Positions 7,661 through 14,533 of a DNA stretch of 25,699 bases are shown here, piece by piece. The position numbers were made by a program, and so were the translations under genes. Every line of letters starts with the position of its first letter. Position 1 is the stretch's first letter. The notes under the pieces are model-generated. The model saw nothing but the letters and a program-made list of their open reading frames with translations, was not told the DNA's origin and made no database searches. Source of the DNA: M3007 sp964589365 (GTDB taxonomy: Bacteria > Bacteroidota > Bacteroidia > Chitinophagales > Saprospiraceae); the NCBI GenBank assembly GCA_964589365.1, contig CAZPTQ010000061.1:1-25699 (forward strand), in the 5' to 3' direction.

Positions 7661-8317
7661 TTACCCCTTTTTATAATCCGCCAAAAACTTCTCCAAACCA
7701 ATGTCCGTAAGCGGGTGGTTGAAAAGCCCCAATATGGCCGATAACGGGCAGGTAACCACATCTGCGCCTGCTTTGGCTGCTTGCACGATGTGGAGCGGGT
7801 TGCGGATACTGGCTGCAAGAATGGCTGTTTCAAAGCCGGCAGTGCCGTAGATTTCAAAAATATCTTTGATGAGTTTCATGCCGTCCCAACCCGTGTCGTC
7901 AATACGGCCAATAAAAGGTGAGACGTAGCTGGCACCTGCTTTGGCGGCTAAAATCGCTTGTCCGGCAGAGAACACGAGCGTACAGTTGGTGCGGATGCCC
8001 AGTTCTGTAAAGTGCGCAATGGCTTTCACACCTTCCCGGATCATAGGCACTTTAACCACGATATTTTCGTGGAGTTCGGCCAATTTTTTGCCTTCGGCCA
8101 CCATGCCATTAAAGTCTGTGGAAATGACCTCCGCACTCACGTCGCGGTCTTTACCGACGATCTCACAAATTGATCTGTAGTGTTTCAATACCTCTTTTTC
8201 GCCTGTGATGCCCTCTTTTGCCATCAGGGAAGGATTGGTGGTCACACCGTCGAGGATGCCGAGTTCGGCGGCTTCGCGGATATGGTCGAGGTTGGCAGTG
8301 TCAACGAAAAATAGCAT
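7661..8317 (-). CDS. fsa: Fructose-6-phosphate aldolase / small transaldolase (TalC family)
   Basis: Class I aldolase of 218 residues, the usual length of the FSA/TalC branch, acting in the cytoplasm on fructose 6-phosphate or in the non-oxidative pentose phosphate pathway. Family signatures are MLFFVDTANLDHIREA at the start, GVTTNPSLMAKEG (24-36), the Schiff-base lysine in VVKVPM (Lys89), NCTLVFSAGQAILAAKAGA, and YVSPFIGRIDD. FSA and transaldolase activity cannot be separated by eye. The start at 8317 is chosen because the family begins at this methionine; the 60-codon in-frame extension upstream lacks similarity and contains the predicted promoter. Confidence 0.93.
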   Translation of the reverse strand: MLFFVDTANLDHIREAAELGILDGVTTNPSLMAKEGITGEKEVLKHYRSICEIVGKDRDVSAEVISTDFNGMVAEGKKLAELHENIVVKVPMIREGVKAIAHFTELGIRTNCTLVFSAGQAILAAKAGASYVSPFIGRIDDTGWDGMKLIKDIFEIYGTAGFETAILAASIRNPLHIVQAAKAGADVVTCPLSAILGLFNHPLTDIGLEKFLADYKKG

Positions 8318-8420
8318 GATGGAGTTTTTAAAATATGCCGGACACACCGCTACGACCACATATCCTTGCTGCATTTCTGCCCTGGGGAGGTTTTGCAGGA
8401 GCTGGTCGCCCGGCACGCCG

Positions 8421-8428
8421 CAAAGGTA
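8421..8428 (-). promoter_or_regulatory. Predicted -7 promoter element of the aldolase gene
   Basis: TACCTTTG on the minus strand matches TAnnTTTG about 104 nt upstream of the aldolase ATG. This implies a leader of roughly 100 nt and supports 8317 rather than 8497 as the start. Confidence 0.4.
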
Positions 8429-8486
8429 GACAGCAAGGCGGGGAATTTTAACGGGGGGCCGACTTATTTTTCCCATAAAACACAAA

Positions 8487-8513
8487 GCCTTCCTCATTTT
8501 CGCTGAGGAAGGC
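8487..8513 (-). terminator. Hairpin terminator after the zinc metallopeptidase gene
   Basis: On the minus strand a 10-bp perfect stem (GCCTTCCTCA / TGAGGAAGGC) with a 7-nt loop is followed by TTTGTGTTTTATGGG. It lies 31 nt past the stop codon of the minus-strand metallopeptidase gene and before the aldolase promoter, as expected of an intrinsic terminator. The T run is interrupted. Confidence 0.75.
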
Positions 8514-8544
8514 CATTGTGCCTATTCTGTAAGAAACCTAAAAC

Positions 8545-9228
8545 CTAGTTCCGACTTCCCAACAATGCCCAGAGCAGGTACAAGAATTGCACGAGTGCAG
8601 CCAATGCAGCAGAAACGTAGGTCATGGCTGCCCATGTGAGCGCGTCTTTTGCACCGTCGTACTCCGCACCACGAGCGAAACCGCTGCCATCAAGCCACAC
8701 CAAGGCGCGTTTGCTTGCATCAAATTCGACCGGCAAGGTGATAAGGCTGAACAGCGTAGTCACCCCAAAGGCGATCAGCGCGATGATGAGCAAAATAGGA
8801 CTTTTGAAAAACCCCATGCCAGCGATACCAAACATAAACAGGTATTGTTGTAATCCTGCAGCGATGTTTACCACTGGCACCAGACTGGAGCGCATTTGAA
8901 GGAAACTATACGCGGTAGCGTGCTGCACAGCGTGGCCGCATTCGTGCGCAGCCACAGCTGCTGCGGCTATCGAGCGACCATGATACACGTCATGGCTGAG
9001 GTTCACTGTATGGTCAGCCGGATTGTAGTGGTCGGTTAATTCGCCGTCCACCTGTGTGATCTTAACGTCGTAAATTTGGTTGTACTTCAACATGGCGGCG
9101 GCAACTTCGGCACCGCTCATGCCATTCTGGAGTGGTATTTGGGCGTAATGCCTGAATTTACTTTTAAGTCTCGAGCTCAAAATGAACCCGATGAGCATAA
9201 AAATAACACTGATGATGATCAATCCCAT
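8545..9228 (-). CDS. Membrane zinc metallopeptidase (YugP-like, Zn_peptidase_2)
   Basis: 227-residue membrane-bound metallopeptidase of the neutral zinc metallopeptidase/YugP family; physiological substrates are unknown. An N-terminal membrane helix (about 2-18) is followed by a soluble segment with the zinc motif HECGH (His95-Glu96-Cys-Gly-His99). Two or more hydrophobic segments follow (about 110-165 and 200-222), and LPVEFDASKRAL supplies a conserved downstream acidic segment. Length and layout match the family. It is a single gene with its own predicted promoter (TTG, 18 nt, TAATTTTG) and a terminator hairpin downstream. Confidence 0.9.
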   Translation of the reverse strand: MGLIIISVIFMLIGFILSSRLKSKFRHYAQIPLQNGMSGAEVAAAMLKYNQIYDVKITQVDGELTDHYNPADHTVNLSHDVYHGRSIAAAAVAAHECGHAVQHATAYSFLQMRSSLVPVVNIAAGLQQYLFMFGIAGMGFFKSPILLIIALIAFGVTTLFSLITLPVEFDASKRALVWLDGSGFARGAEYDGAKDALTWAAMTYVSAALAALVQFLYLLWALLGSRN

Positions 9229-9286
9229 GGTGTGTGATTTTTTAGTTGACTGATAATGAGCGGAGGTATTAATTCCTCAACTGGGG

Positions 9287-9294
9287 CAAAATTA
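9287..9294 (-). promoter_or_regulatory. Predicted promoter (-7 element) of the zinc metallopeptidase gene
   Basis: TAATTTTG on the minus strand matches TAnnTTTG, 59 nt before the ATG. A TTG lies 18 nt further upstream, near the expected -33 spacing. This is the best two-part Bacteroidota promoter match I found in the window. Confidence 0.55.
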
Positions 9295-9339
9295 ATGAGA
9301 ATCCTAAACAAGCAAGGATTGAATTGGTTTTTCTCAGAC

Positions 9340-9388
9340 GTCCAAGGTCTAATGTCCAACGTCTAACGTCCAATATCCAAGGTCTAAC
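9340..9388 (+). repeat. Seven tandem heptamers (GTCCAAG/GTCTAAC type) upstream of mtgA
   Basis: Seven consecutive 7-mers: GTCCAAG, GTCTAAT, GTCCAAC, GTCTAAC, GTCCAAT, ATCCAAG and GTCTAAC. They end 1 nt before the predicted -7 element of the glycosyltransferase gene, so they fill the position of the -33 region and upstream promoter DNA. Confidence 0.85.
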
Positions 9389-9389
9389 T

Positions 9390-9397
9390 TACATTTG
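9390..9397 (+). promoter_or_regulatory. Predicted -7 promoter element of mtgA
   Basis: TACATTTG matches TAnnTTTG and lies 20 nt before the GTG start. The DNA where a -33 box should be is a heptamer array without a TTG. Confidence 0.45.
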
Positions 9398-9417
9398 CCC
9401 GCCAAAACTTACTCCTT

Positions 9418-10209
9418 GTGAATTTTTTCGCCCGAACCTTACGCTCTTGGTATCGAACCATTCCCCAGAATGAGTTTGGACGTTTGCTTTGGGGCAAATA
9501 TCTCCGCAGGCTTCTCGTAAAATTCACCCTTTGGTTTTTCGGTATCACCATCGGGCTGACGCTTTTATTCGCCATTTTGCCTATTCCGATCACGCCTTTG
9601 ATGATTCAGCGTTGCTGGCAGCAGGCTTGGGACAAGGAGCGGGAAGTTCGTCTGCGCCACGATTGGGTGTCATTTGGCGAAATCTCCCCGCATCTGCAAC
9701 TCGCGGTGGTGTGCGCCGAAGACCAGGATTTCCTCGAACACGAGGGTTTTGATTTTGAAGCCATCGAAAAGGCTTACAAGTACAACAAGAACCACAAACG
9801 AAAACGCGGTGCCAGCACCATCAGTCAACAAACGGCAAAAAATGTTTTCCTCTGGCCTAGCCGTTCCTGGTTGCGCAAAGGATTTGAGGTATATTTCACG
9901 TTCCTGCTTGAGACCGTATGGAGCAAGGAACGCATCATGACGGCGTATTTAAACAGCATCGAATTCGGCGACGGCATTTATGGAGCGGAGGCTGCTGCAA
10001 GGCATTTTTATGGTAAAACGGCCAAGGCCCTCAACCGTCAGGAAGCGGCCATGCTTGCATCGGTGTTGCCCAACCCCTTGATTTACAAAGTGGAAAACCC
10101 TTCCTCAAAAGTACGACAACGACAACAATGGGTGCTCAGCCAAATGAGGATGTGGGGTGGCAAAATTGACTATGAAGACCCAAACACCCCAAAAAAACCT
10201 GAAAAGTGA
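9418..10209 (+). CDS. mtgA: Monofunctional biosynthetic peptidoglycan transglycosylase
   Basis: GT51 glycosyltransferase that polymerises lipid II into glycan strands on the periplasmic face of the inner membrane; no transpeptidase domain is attached. At 263 residues it has the expected size. A basic N-terminus and one membrane anchor (about 36-58) precede the catalytic domain. Visible motifs are AEDQDFLEHEGFD with the catalytic glutamate in motif I (Glu101), RGASTISQQTAKNVFL (130-145), and LETVWSKERIMTAYLNSIEFGDGIYGAEAAARHFY (164-198). The start is GTG at 9418, right after a predicted -7 element; no in-frame ATG lies before the anchor. It converges with the T9SS protein gene, the stop codons being 4 nt apart. 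Confidence 0.95.
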   Translation: MNFFARTLRSWYRTIPQNEFGRLLWGKYLRRLLVKFTLWFFGITIGLTLLFAILPIPITPLMIQRCWQQAWDKEREVRLRHDWVSFGEISPHLQLAVVCAEDQDFLEHEGFDFEAIEKAYKYNKNHKRKRGASTISQQTAKNVFLWPSRSWLRKGFEVYFTFLLETVWSKERIMTAYLNSIEFGDGIYGAEAAARHFYGKTAKALNRQEAAMLASVLPNPLIYKVENPSSKVRQRQQWVLSQMRMWGGKIDYEDPNTPKKPEK

Positions 10210-10213
10210 ATTG

Positions 10214-11713
10214 TCATATACGAACGAATCGCCTGATCGCTGTCTCGAACGAATTTGCGAATTTGACAAAATAGATGGCGGCGGGCAGCTTGGCTACTTC
10301 CCAGCGCAGTTGTTCCGAAAAGTCGTTTTCCGCTTTTTCAAACTGTTTTAAAACATTCCCCTTTTCATCACAAAGCGTAATTGAAAAGGCTTCTTTTGCC
10401 AATGCCGGGTATTCGATTGTAATAAAATCTGAGGCAGGGTTGGGCCATACCCTGACAGATTGGAACGCTTCTGGCTCTTGTGTGGAAATTGCCCCATCAG
10501 GGAAAAAACGACCCGTAAAACTGGCGTACACAACGGCCAAGCCACTTCCCTCGTATTCTTCAACATTTTGGACGACCGCATAAAAATCATGGTCGCCAGG
10601 AGCGACATCGTATACCCTTGTATGGGAAAACGAAATCCGGTTGAGGTCTGAACTGTACGGTTCGAATGTGATGTTCCCGTCATCCGGACCCCAGTTTGGC
10701 ACATTGCTGGCAGCGAGCCTGATCTGGTCGCCATTGCTGCCAATGCAGGTGCCGACGAAGTTTATTTCTACTTTGCCCGCTACGGGAGCATTAACCTTAA
10801 TTTGCCCAACCGTTACCGGCGGGCCTTCAATCACAACCCCAAACGGCGTGGTGATGGGTTGAAATGCAAGCGTTGGCTCGTTCGTATCCGGGTAAAATTG
10901 TACGGTAAGGCTTCCATAAATGGACGCGAAACCATTGCCATAAATTTCATAATAATTCTCTACCACGGCATAAAAGGTGTGACTGCCTGCTGCCACATCG
11001 TACGTTCGGATGTGCGCAAAAGAAAAACGGTTTAAGTCGTTGTCAATTACCTCGTTGCTTGTGCTTCCATCGTAATCGCCCCAGGTAGGTGTATTACTGG
11101 CAGCAAAAAACATGAGATCGCCATAACTCGACACACATTTCCCGTCGAAGCGAACCATCACCTTTCCTGACACGGGTGCATCAATAGTGAGTGAATTGAA
11201 AGCCTGAGGAGCGCCTTCTACGAGTATGTTTTCGTAGAAAAAGCCCCTGTGACGGGCAAATGCCTTGCCTGGGATTTCAGGAAACCATTCTGCTGTCAGG
11301 CTTCCATAAATGGATGCAACACCATTGCCATCCATTTCATAAAAATTTTGTGCCACTGCGTAAAAAGTATGATCGCCAGCGGCTACATCGTAAGCGCGGG
11401 TATGCGAAAAGACATTGCTGTTTACATCGGCATTGGCTGCTTCCAGCTCCACACAATCGTCGTTTGGCCCCCAGTCTGTCGTCTGGCTCGCAGCCAACAC
11501 GATACGGTCGCCTTCGGAAGAGAGGCAATGCCCATCGAAGCGGAGAATCAGTTTTCCTGCCGAGGGGGCGTTGATGGTGACCTGGCCCAGGACAACGGCG
11601 TTTGCGCGCAGGCTGACGTTGGTCTTGTTAATGGCAGTGTGAGCTAATTTTTGGGCGAGCAGTGCAGGGGAAGCACTCAGTAGGCACATCGAGAAGCAAA
11701 AGATATTTTTCAT
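10214..11713 (-). CDS. T9SS-exported surface protein with three repeated domains
   Basis: 499-residue secreted protein of unknown function. A signal peptide (MKNIFCFSMCLLSASPALLAQ) is followed by three homologous domains of about 125-130 residues (roughly 30-147, 165-280 and 300-420). Each carries the pattern INAPxxGKxxxxFxGxCxxSxGDxxxxAASNxxxWGxxD, then RxYDVAxGxHxFYAVxxNxxExxGxGxASIYGSLTxxFxPD. A C-terminal T9SS type A sorting domain starts at about 422 (VRVWPNPASDFITIEY ... LPAAIYFVKF) and ends FVRI. The domains look like beta-sandwiches and could bind a ligand or form a surface layer, but I do not recognise a named family. It lies downstream of the di-heme oxidoreductase gene, separated by a heptamer repeat array, so co-expression is uncertain. 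Confidence 0.85.
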   Translation of the reverse strand: MKNIFCFSMCLLSASPALLAQKLAHTAINKTNVSLRANAVVLGQVTINAPSAGKLILRFDGHCLSSEGDRIVLAASQTTDWGPNDDCVELEAANADVNSNVFSHTRAYDVAAGDHTFYAVAQNFYEMDGNGVASIYGSLTAEWFPEIPGKAFARHRGFFYENILVEGAPQAFNSLTIDAPVSGKVMVRFDGKCVSSYGDLMFFAASNTPTWGDYDGSTSNEVIDNDLNRFSFAHIRTYDVAAGSHTFYAVVENYYEIYGNGFASIYGSLTVQFYPDTNEPTLAFQPITTPFGVVIEGPPVTVGQIKVNAPVAGKVEINFVGTCIGSNGDQIRLAASNVPNWGPDDGNITFEPYSSDLNRISFSHTRVYDVAPGDHDFYAVVQNVEEYEGSGLAVVYASFTGRFFPDGAISTQEPEAFQSVRVWPNPASDFITIEYPALAKEAFSITLCDEKGNVLKQFEKAENDFSEQLRWEVAKLPAAIYFVKFANSFETAIRRFVRI

Positions 11714-11760
11714 AACAAAGTTCTGTTTAAATCAAACGACAGAAAAGGGAAGGAGGTTCA

Positions 11761-11795
11761 ATGACCAATGACTAATGTCAAATGACTAATGACAA
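11761..11795 (+). repeat. Five tandem heptamers (ATGACYA type) at the 3' end of the di-heme oxidoreductase gene
   Basis: The units are ATGACCA, ATGACTA, ATGTCAA, ATGACTA and ATGACAA. They end 1 nt from the oxidoreductase stop codon and fill much of the 83-nt gap before the next gene. The CAATGAC core is shared with the array at 1-112, which also abuts a stop codon. Confidence 0.8.
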
Positions 11796-11796
11796 A

Positions 11797-13197
11797 CTAC
11801 AAGCTCTCCACAAATCTGAGCAGCGCATCCCGATCTGCTGTGTTCAGTTTTTTAAATTCGTCACGCGATTTTTCGGCCTCACCACCATGCCACAGAATGG
11901 CTTCTTCGAAGTTTCGTGCTCGACCATCGTGGAGCAGGAAAGAATGAGCGTTCACCGTCGGAATCATGCCAATGCCCCAGAGCGGTGGGGTACGCCATTC
12001 AGTGCCTGTTGCCAGGAAATCGGGCCGACTGTCAGCCAATCCGAGTCCCATGTCATGCAGGAGCAAGTCGGTATAGGGCCATATTTTTTGGTTGTGCAAA
12101 GCCGCGATCTCGCCACTCGTTCCAGTGTTCATTTCAGGCCGATGACAGCCAGCGCAGTTAATCTGCTTGAATAAAAATTTGCCCCGCAAAACCGCCGCGT
12201 CGTCGTGATCTCTGCGAGCGGGTACGGCTAGCGAGCGGGTGTAACTCACCACCTTTTTAAAAATATCATCGCTGATTTCGGGCGTTCCGCCATTGGGCAA
12301 ATTTGGGTATTGCTGTTGTTGATCAGGGCTAAGGTGATCTTGCGGAAACAAGTTACTCGTAATGCCGAGGTCGCCATTAAAAGCTCCAGCAGTCTGTTGT
12401 GTCAAACTTGGTTGGTTGGCTTTCCAACCAAAACGGCCCAGCACAATTTGCTGTGTTTCAGCATCCCAGACATAGTTGGCTCTACCTGAAATGCCATTTT
12501 GATCGCTGTCATTTTCGTCTGCGAAGGCAAGGATGTCCGCTTCGGGCACAATTTCCAAAAGGCCCAAACCGGGCATCTGCGGCGCAATGCGCGGCGAAAA
12601 CATTAGCCCAGGTGTAAAGTTTCCAAAGTTCAGATCGAAAAATTCGTAACTCGGCTGGCGAAGAGAATAGTTGGTGCCGTCGGCATATTGGCCGCTTATT
12701 TCCTGATACATCACCCGTACACGCGCCTCGTTTTTCACATTTAAAATGGCTTTGTCCTGCAATTGACCGCCGTACACAAGGTCGTCCAGAGGCCCACCAT
12801 GCGCATCGGTTCCGGGAATGCTCAAACGAAAAAGCAAGCCATTTAAAGGATCTTCTGGTTGGCCTGGGGGCTTGGCTCGGCCATCCTTAAAATGACAACT
12901 TCCGCAGGAAATGGCGTTGAAAATCGGGCCTAGGCCATCAAGTGTTTGCACGGAAGCGGGGGCTGTGATCCAGTTGGAGCGAAAGAAGGAGTTGCCCGTA
13001 ACGAAAAAACCGCTTTGCTCGGAACTCAATCCATTCACTTGACCGCCAAAGGCGTTTTGACCAAAATCAAAGGTGGTGCCGTTTGCGCCTCCAACGTATT
13101 GTTCGTCTGGCTCGACTTGTGCAATATCGGGATCGGCTCCCTTTTTACAGGAAGCGAATATAGACATCAGCGCAATGGAGCAGATAAACAGGCGCAC
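11797..13197 (-). CDS. Di-heme oxidoreductase (DHOR) family lipoprotein
   Basis: 466-residue c-type cytochrome of the di-heme oxidoreductase family (DUF1111, often annotated as thiol oxidoreductase), related to cytochrome c peroxidases. A short lipoprotein signal ends in FASC (Cys17). Two CxxCH heme-binding motifs are visible: CGSCH (98-102) and CAGCH (348-352). Conserved family segments include IFNAISCGSCHFKDGR, LLFRLSIPGT, RIAPQMPGLGLLE, GISGRANYVW, and the C-terminal WRTPPLWGIG with FLLHDGRARNFEEAILWHGGEA. It is probably periplasmic and membrane-anchored. It lies downstream of the imelysin gene on the same strand; such pairs are common and usually iron-linked. The start codon is GTG at 13197, since no ATG precedes the lipobox. 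The 114-nt gap between the two genes holds a large inverted repeat. Confidence 0.92.
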   Translation of the reverse strand: MRLFICSIALMSIFASCKKGADPDIAQVEPDEQYVGGANGTTFDFGQNAFGGQVNGLSSEQSGFFVTGNSFFRSNWITAPASVQTLDGLGPIFNAISCGSCHFKDGRAKPPGQPEDPLNGLLFRLSIPGTDAHGGPLDDLVYGGQLQDKAILNVKNEARVRVMYQEISGQYADGTNYSLRQPSYEFFDLNFGNFTPGLMFSPRIAPQMPGLGLLEIVPEADILAFADENDSDQNGISGRANYVWDAETQQIVLGRFGWKANQPSLTQQTAGAFNGDLGITSNLFPQDHLSPDQQQQYPNLPNGGTPEISDDIFKKVVSYTRSLAVPARRDHDDAAVLRGKFLFKQINCAGCHRPEMNTGTSGEIAALHNQKIWPYTDLLLHDMGLGLADSRPDFLATGTEWRTPPLWGIGMIPTVNAHSFLLHDGRARNFEEAILWHGGEAEKSRDEFKKLNTADRDALLRFVESL

Positions 13198-13230
13198 GGG
13201 TTAAGAAATTTGAGTGTTGGATAATAATTC

Positions 13231-13298
13231 TTTCACGCAACGCCGCTACGGCGCAAAGTTTTGGAAATCAATCGAAAACGTTGCGCCGTTGCGTGAAA
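13231..13298. repeat. Large inverted repeat between the imelysin and di-heme oxidoreductase genes
   Basis: The left arm (13231-13256) is TTTCACGCAA, CGCCGCTA, CGGCGCAA. The right arm (13281-13298) is TTGCGCCG, TTGCGTGAAA. The arms pair over 18 bp apart from an 8-nt bulge, and the left arm also contains a small internal hairpin. The loop is 24 nt. It may be a REP/MITE-type element, or a structure that ends or tunes transcription between the two genes; no clean T run follows. Confidence 0.75.
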
Positions 13299-13311
13299 TA
13301 TTTCGTTTCCA

Positions 13312-14472
13312 TCAAAACTCCGCTCCAATCGCTTTGCCAGCCTCCGCTAACCGGTCGCCCAAGACTTCGAGCGCGGTAATTGCTAGACGGATTTCAGCAC
13401 CATTGTTCAGAATTGCCTGGTCGAAAGGGGCAGGGATGGCGTTCATTTTTGCTTCTGCATCTTCGAAGGCTACGCGGACGGCGTCTGCTTTGGCGCGGTC
13501 AAATTTCTCCGTAAGGTCGCTAAAACTATATCCTGAAACTTCCGTGCCGTTCGAATTTTTATAGATTCCGAAATATACGTTTTTAACGCCCAACAGGTTC
13601 ATTTTCAAATCTGTAAGGGTGTTGTCGGAAAAGCAGGAGTGTTCGTGTTCCTGATCTTTGGTGTCAATGGCAACAAACATCCGTTCGCCTGAAATTTCGG
13701 TTTTCGTTAATTCTTTCAGGCCAAAAAAGATCAGCCCCATTGCTTCACCGTTGGTTTTATCGTTCAAAAATTCCTGACGATAAGCGCCATCGGCCTTCCA
13801 TTCGCTGCGCACTTGGGCGAGATGATCCAGCAACAAATCAACGGCAATCTGCAAATATTGCGCCCTGCGGTCCTGATTGGAAGCAGCGCCTCCACCCCCG
13901 ATCACATAATCGGTGTAAGGCCGTACACCTGGACCACCAGCGCTCAGGTCTTGTCCCCAAAGTAAAAACTCGATGGCGTGCCATCCGGTGAAAACAGCCA
14001 CTTCAGAACCAAAGAGTTCGTTCAAGCCAATCAAAACTCCCTTGCTGATTACAGGTAAAGCAGCTGGGTTATTGATGACACCCGCATTGGGGTCGCCCTG
14101 CACATAGTCAATATAGTTCTCGTCCATAGGCCAGGCGTTGAGCAGACCTTCCGGGCCGTCGGCATCGTCAATGGGGCCACCGTAAAAACGGAAAGCCTCT
14201 GTCTGCCCGTATGGGTTGCGGGCATTGAGCCAAGCAGTTTTGCAAGCCTGAAAACCAGCATCTGATGGGGCTGCCACGAAAGCGTCAATGGCTTGTTTTA
14301 GGGTGAGCGCCGTGTTGTAACTGTCATCATAATTGGCAAGCACGAGGTCGGCATATTGCACGAGCGCCTCTTTTTTGAGTGGTTCAGTTGAATCATCGTT
14401 TTTTTCTCCGCAGGAAAAAAACAGGCTTGCGGTGAATAATGCAAGAAGCAGGGCTGTAAATGTGTTTTTCAT
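13312..14472 (-). CDS. Imelysin family lipoprotein (peptidase M75-like, iron-linked)
   Basis: 386-residue imelysin-family protein. A lipoprotein signal ends LFFSC (Cys21). The all-helical body has the imelysin GxHxxE motif in GWHAIEFLLWGQD (Gly163, His165, Glu168). Further family segments are NARNPYGQTEAFRFYGGPIDD and WPMDENYIDYV near the N-terminus and ERMFVAIDTKDQEHEHSCFSDNT in the second half. Imelysin proteins are periplasmic or surface proteins tied to iron uptake, and the GxHxxE motif is thought to bind iron; peptidase activity is doubtful. The di-heme oxidoreductase follows on the same strand, consistent with a unit that handles iron redox state. The ATG at 14472 sits directly before the signal sequence. 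Confidence 0.92.
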   Translation of the reverse strand: MKNTFTALLLALFTASLFFSCGEKNDDSTEPLKKEALVQYADLVLANYDDSYNTALTLKQAIDAFVAAPSDAGFQACKTAWLNARNPYGQTEAFRFYGGPIDDADGPEGLLNAWPMDENYIDYVQGDPNAGVINNPAALPVISKGVLIGLNELFGSEVAVFTGWHAIEFLLWGQDLSAGGPGVRPYTDYVIGGGGAASNQDRRAQYLQIAVDLLLDHLAQVRSEWKADGAYRQEFLNDKTNGEAMGLIFFGLKELTKTEISGERMFVAIDTKDQEHEHSCFSDNTLTDLKMNLLGVKNVYFGIYKNSNGTEVSGYSFSDLTEKFDRAKADAVRVAFEDAEAKMNAIPAPFDQAILNNGAEIRLAITALEVLGDRLAEAGKAIGAEF

Positions 14473-14533
14473 GCTGAGGGTGATTATGTAAATTGCTTTT
14501 GAAAAAATGTAGTATTCAGGAATAATATGTCGT

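Noticed and set aside
8318..8497. N-terminal extension of 60 codons on the aldolase gene
   Set aside because: It is not found in the FSA/TalC family, and a -7 promoter element lies inside it.
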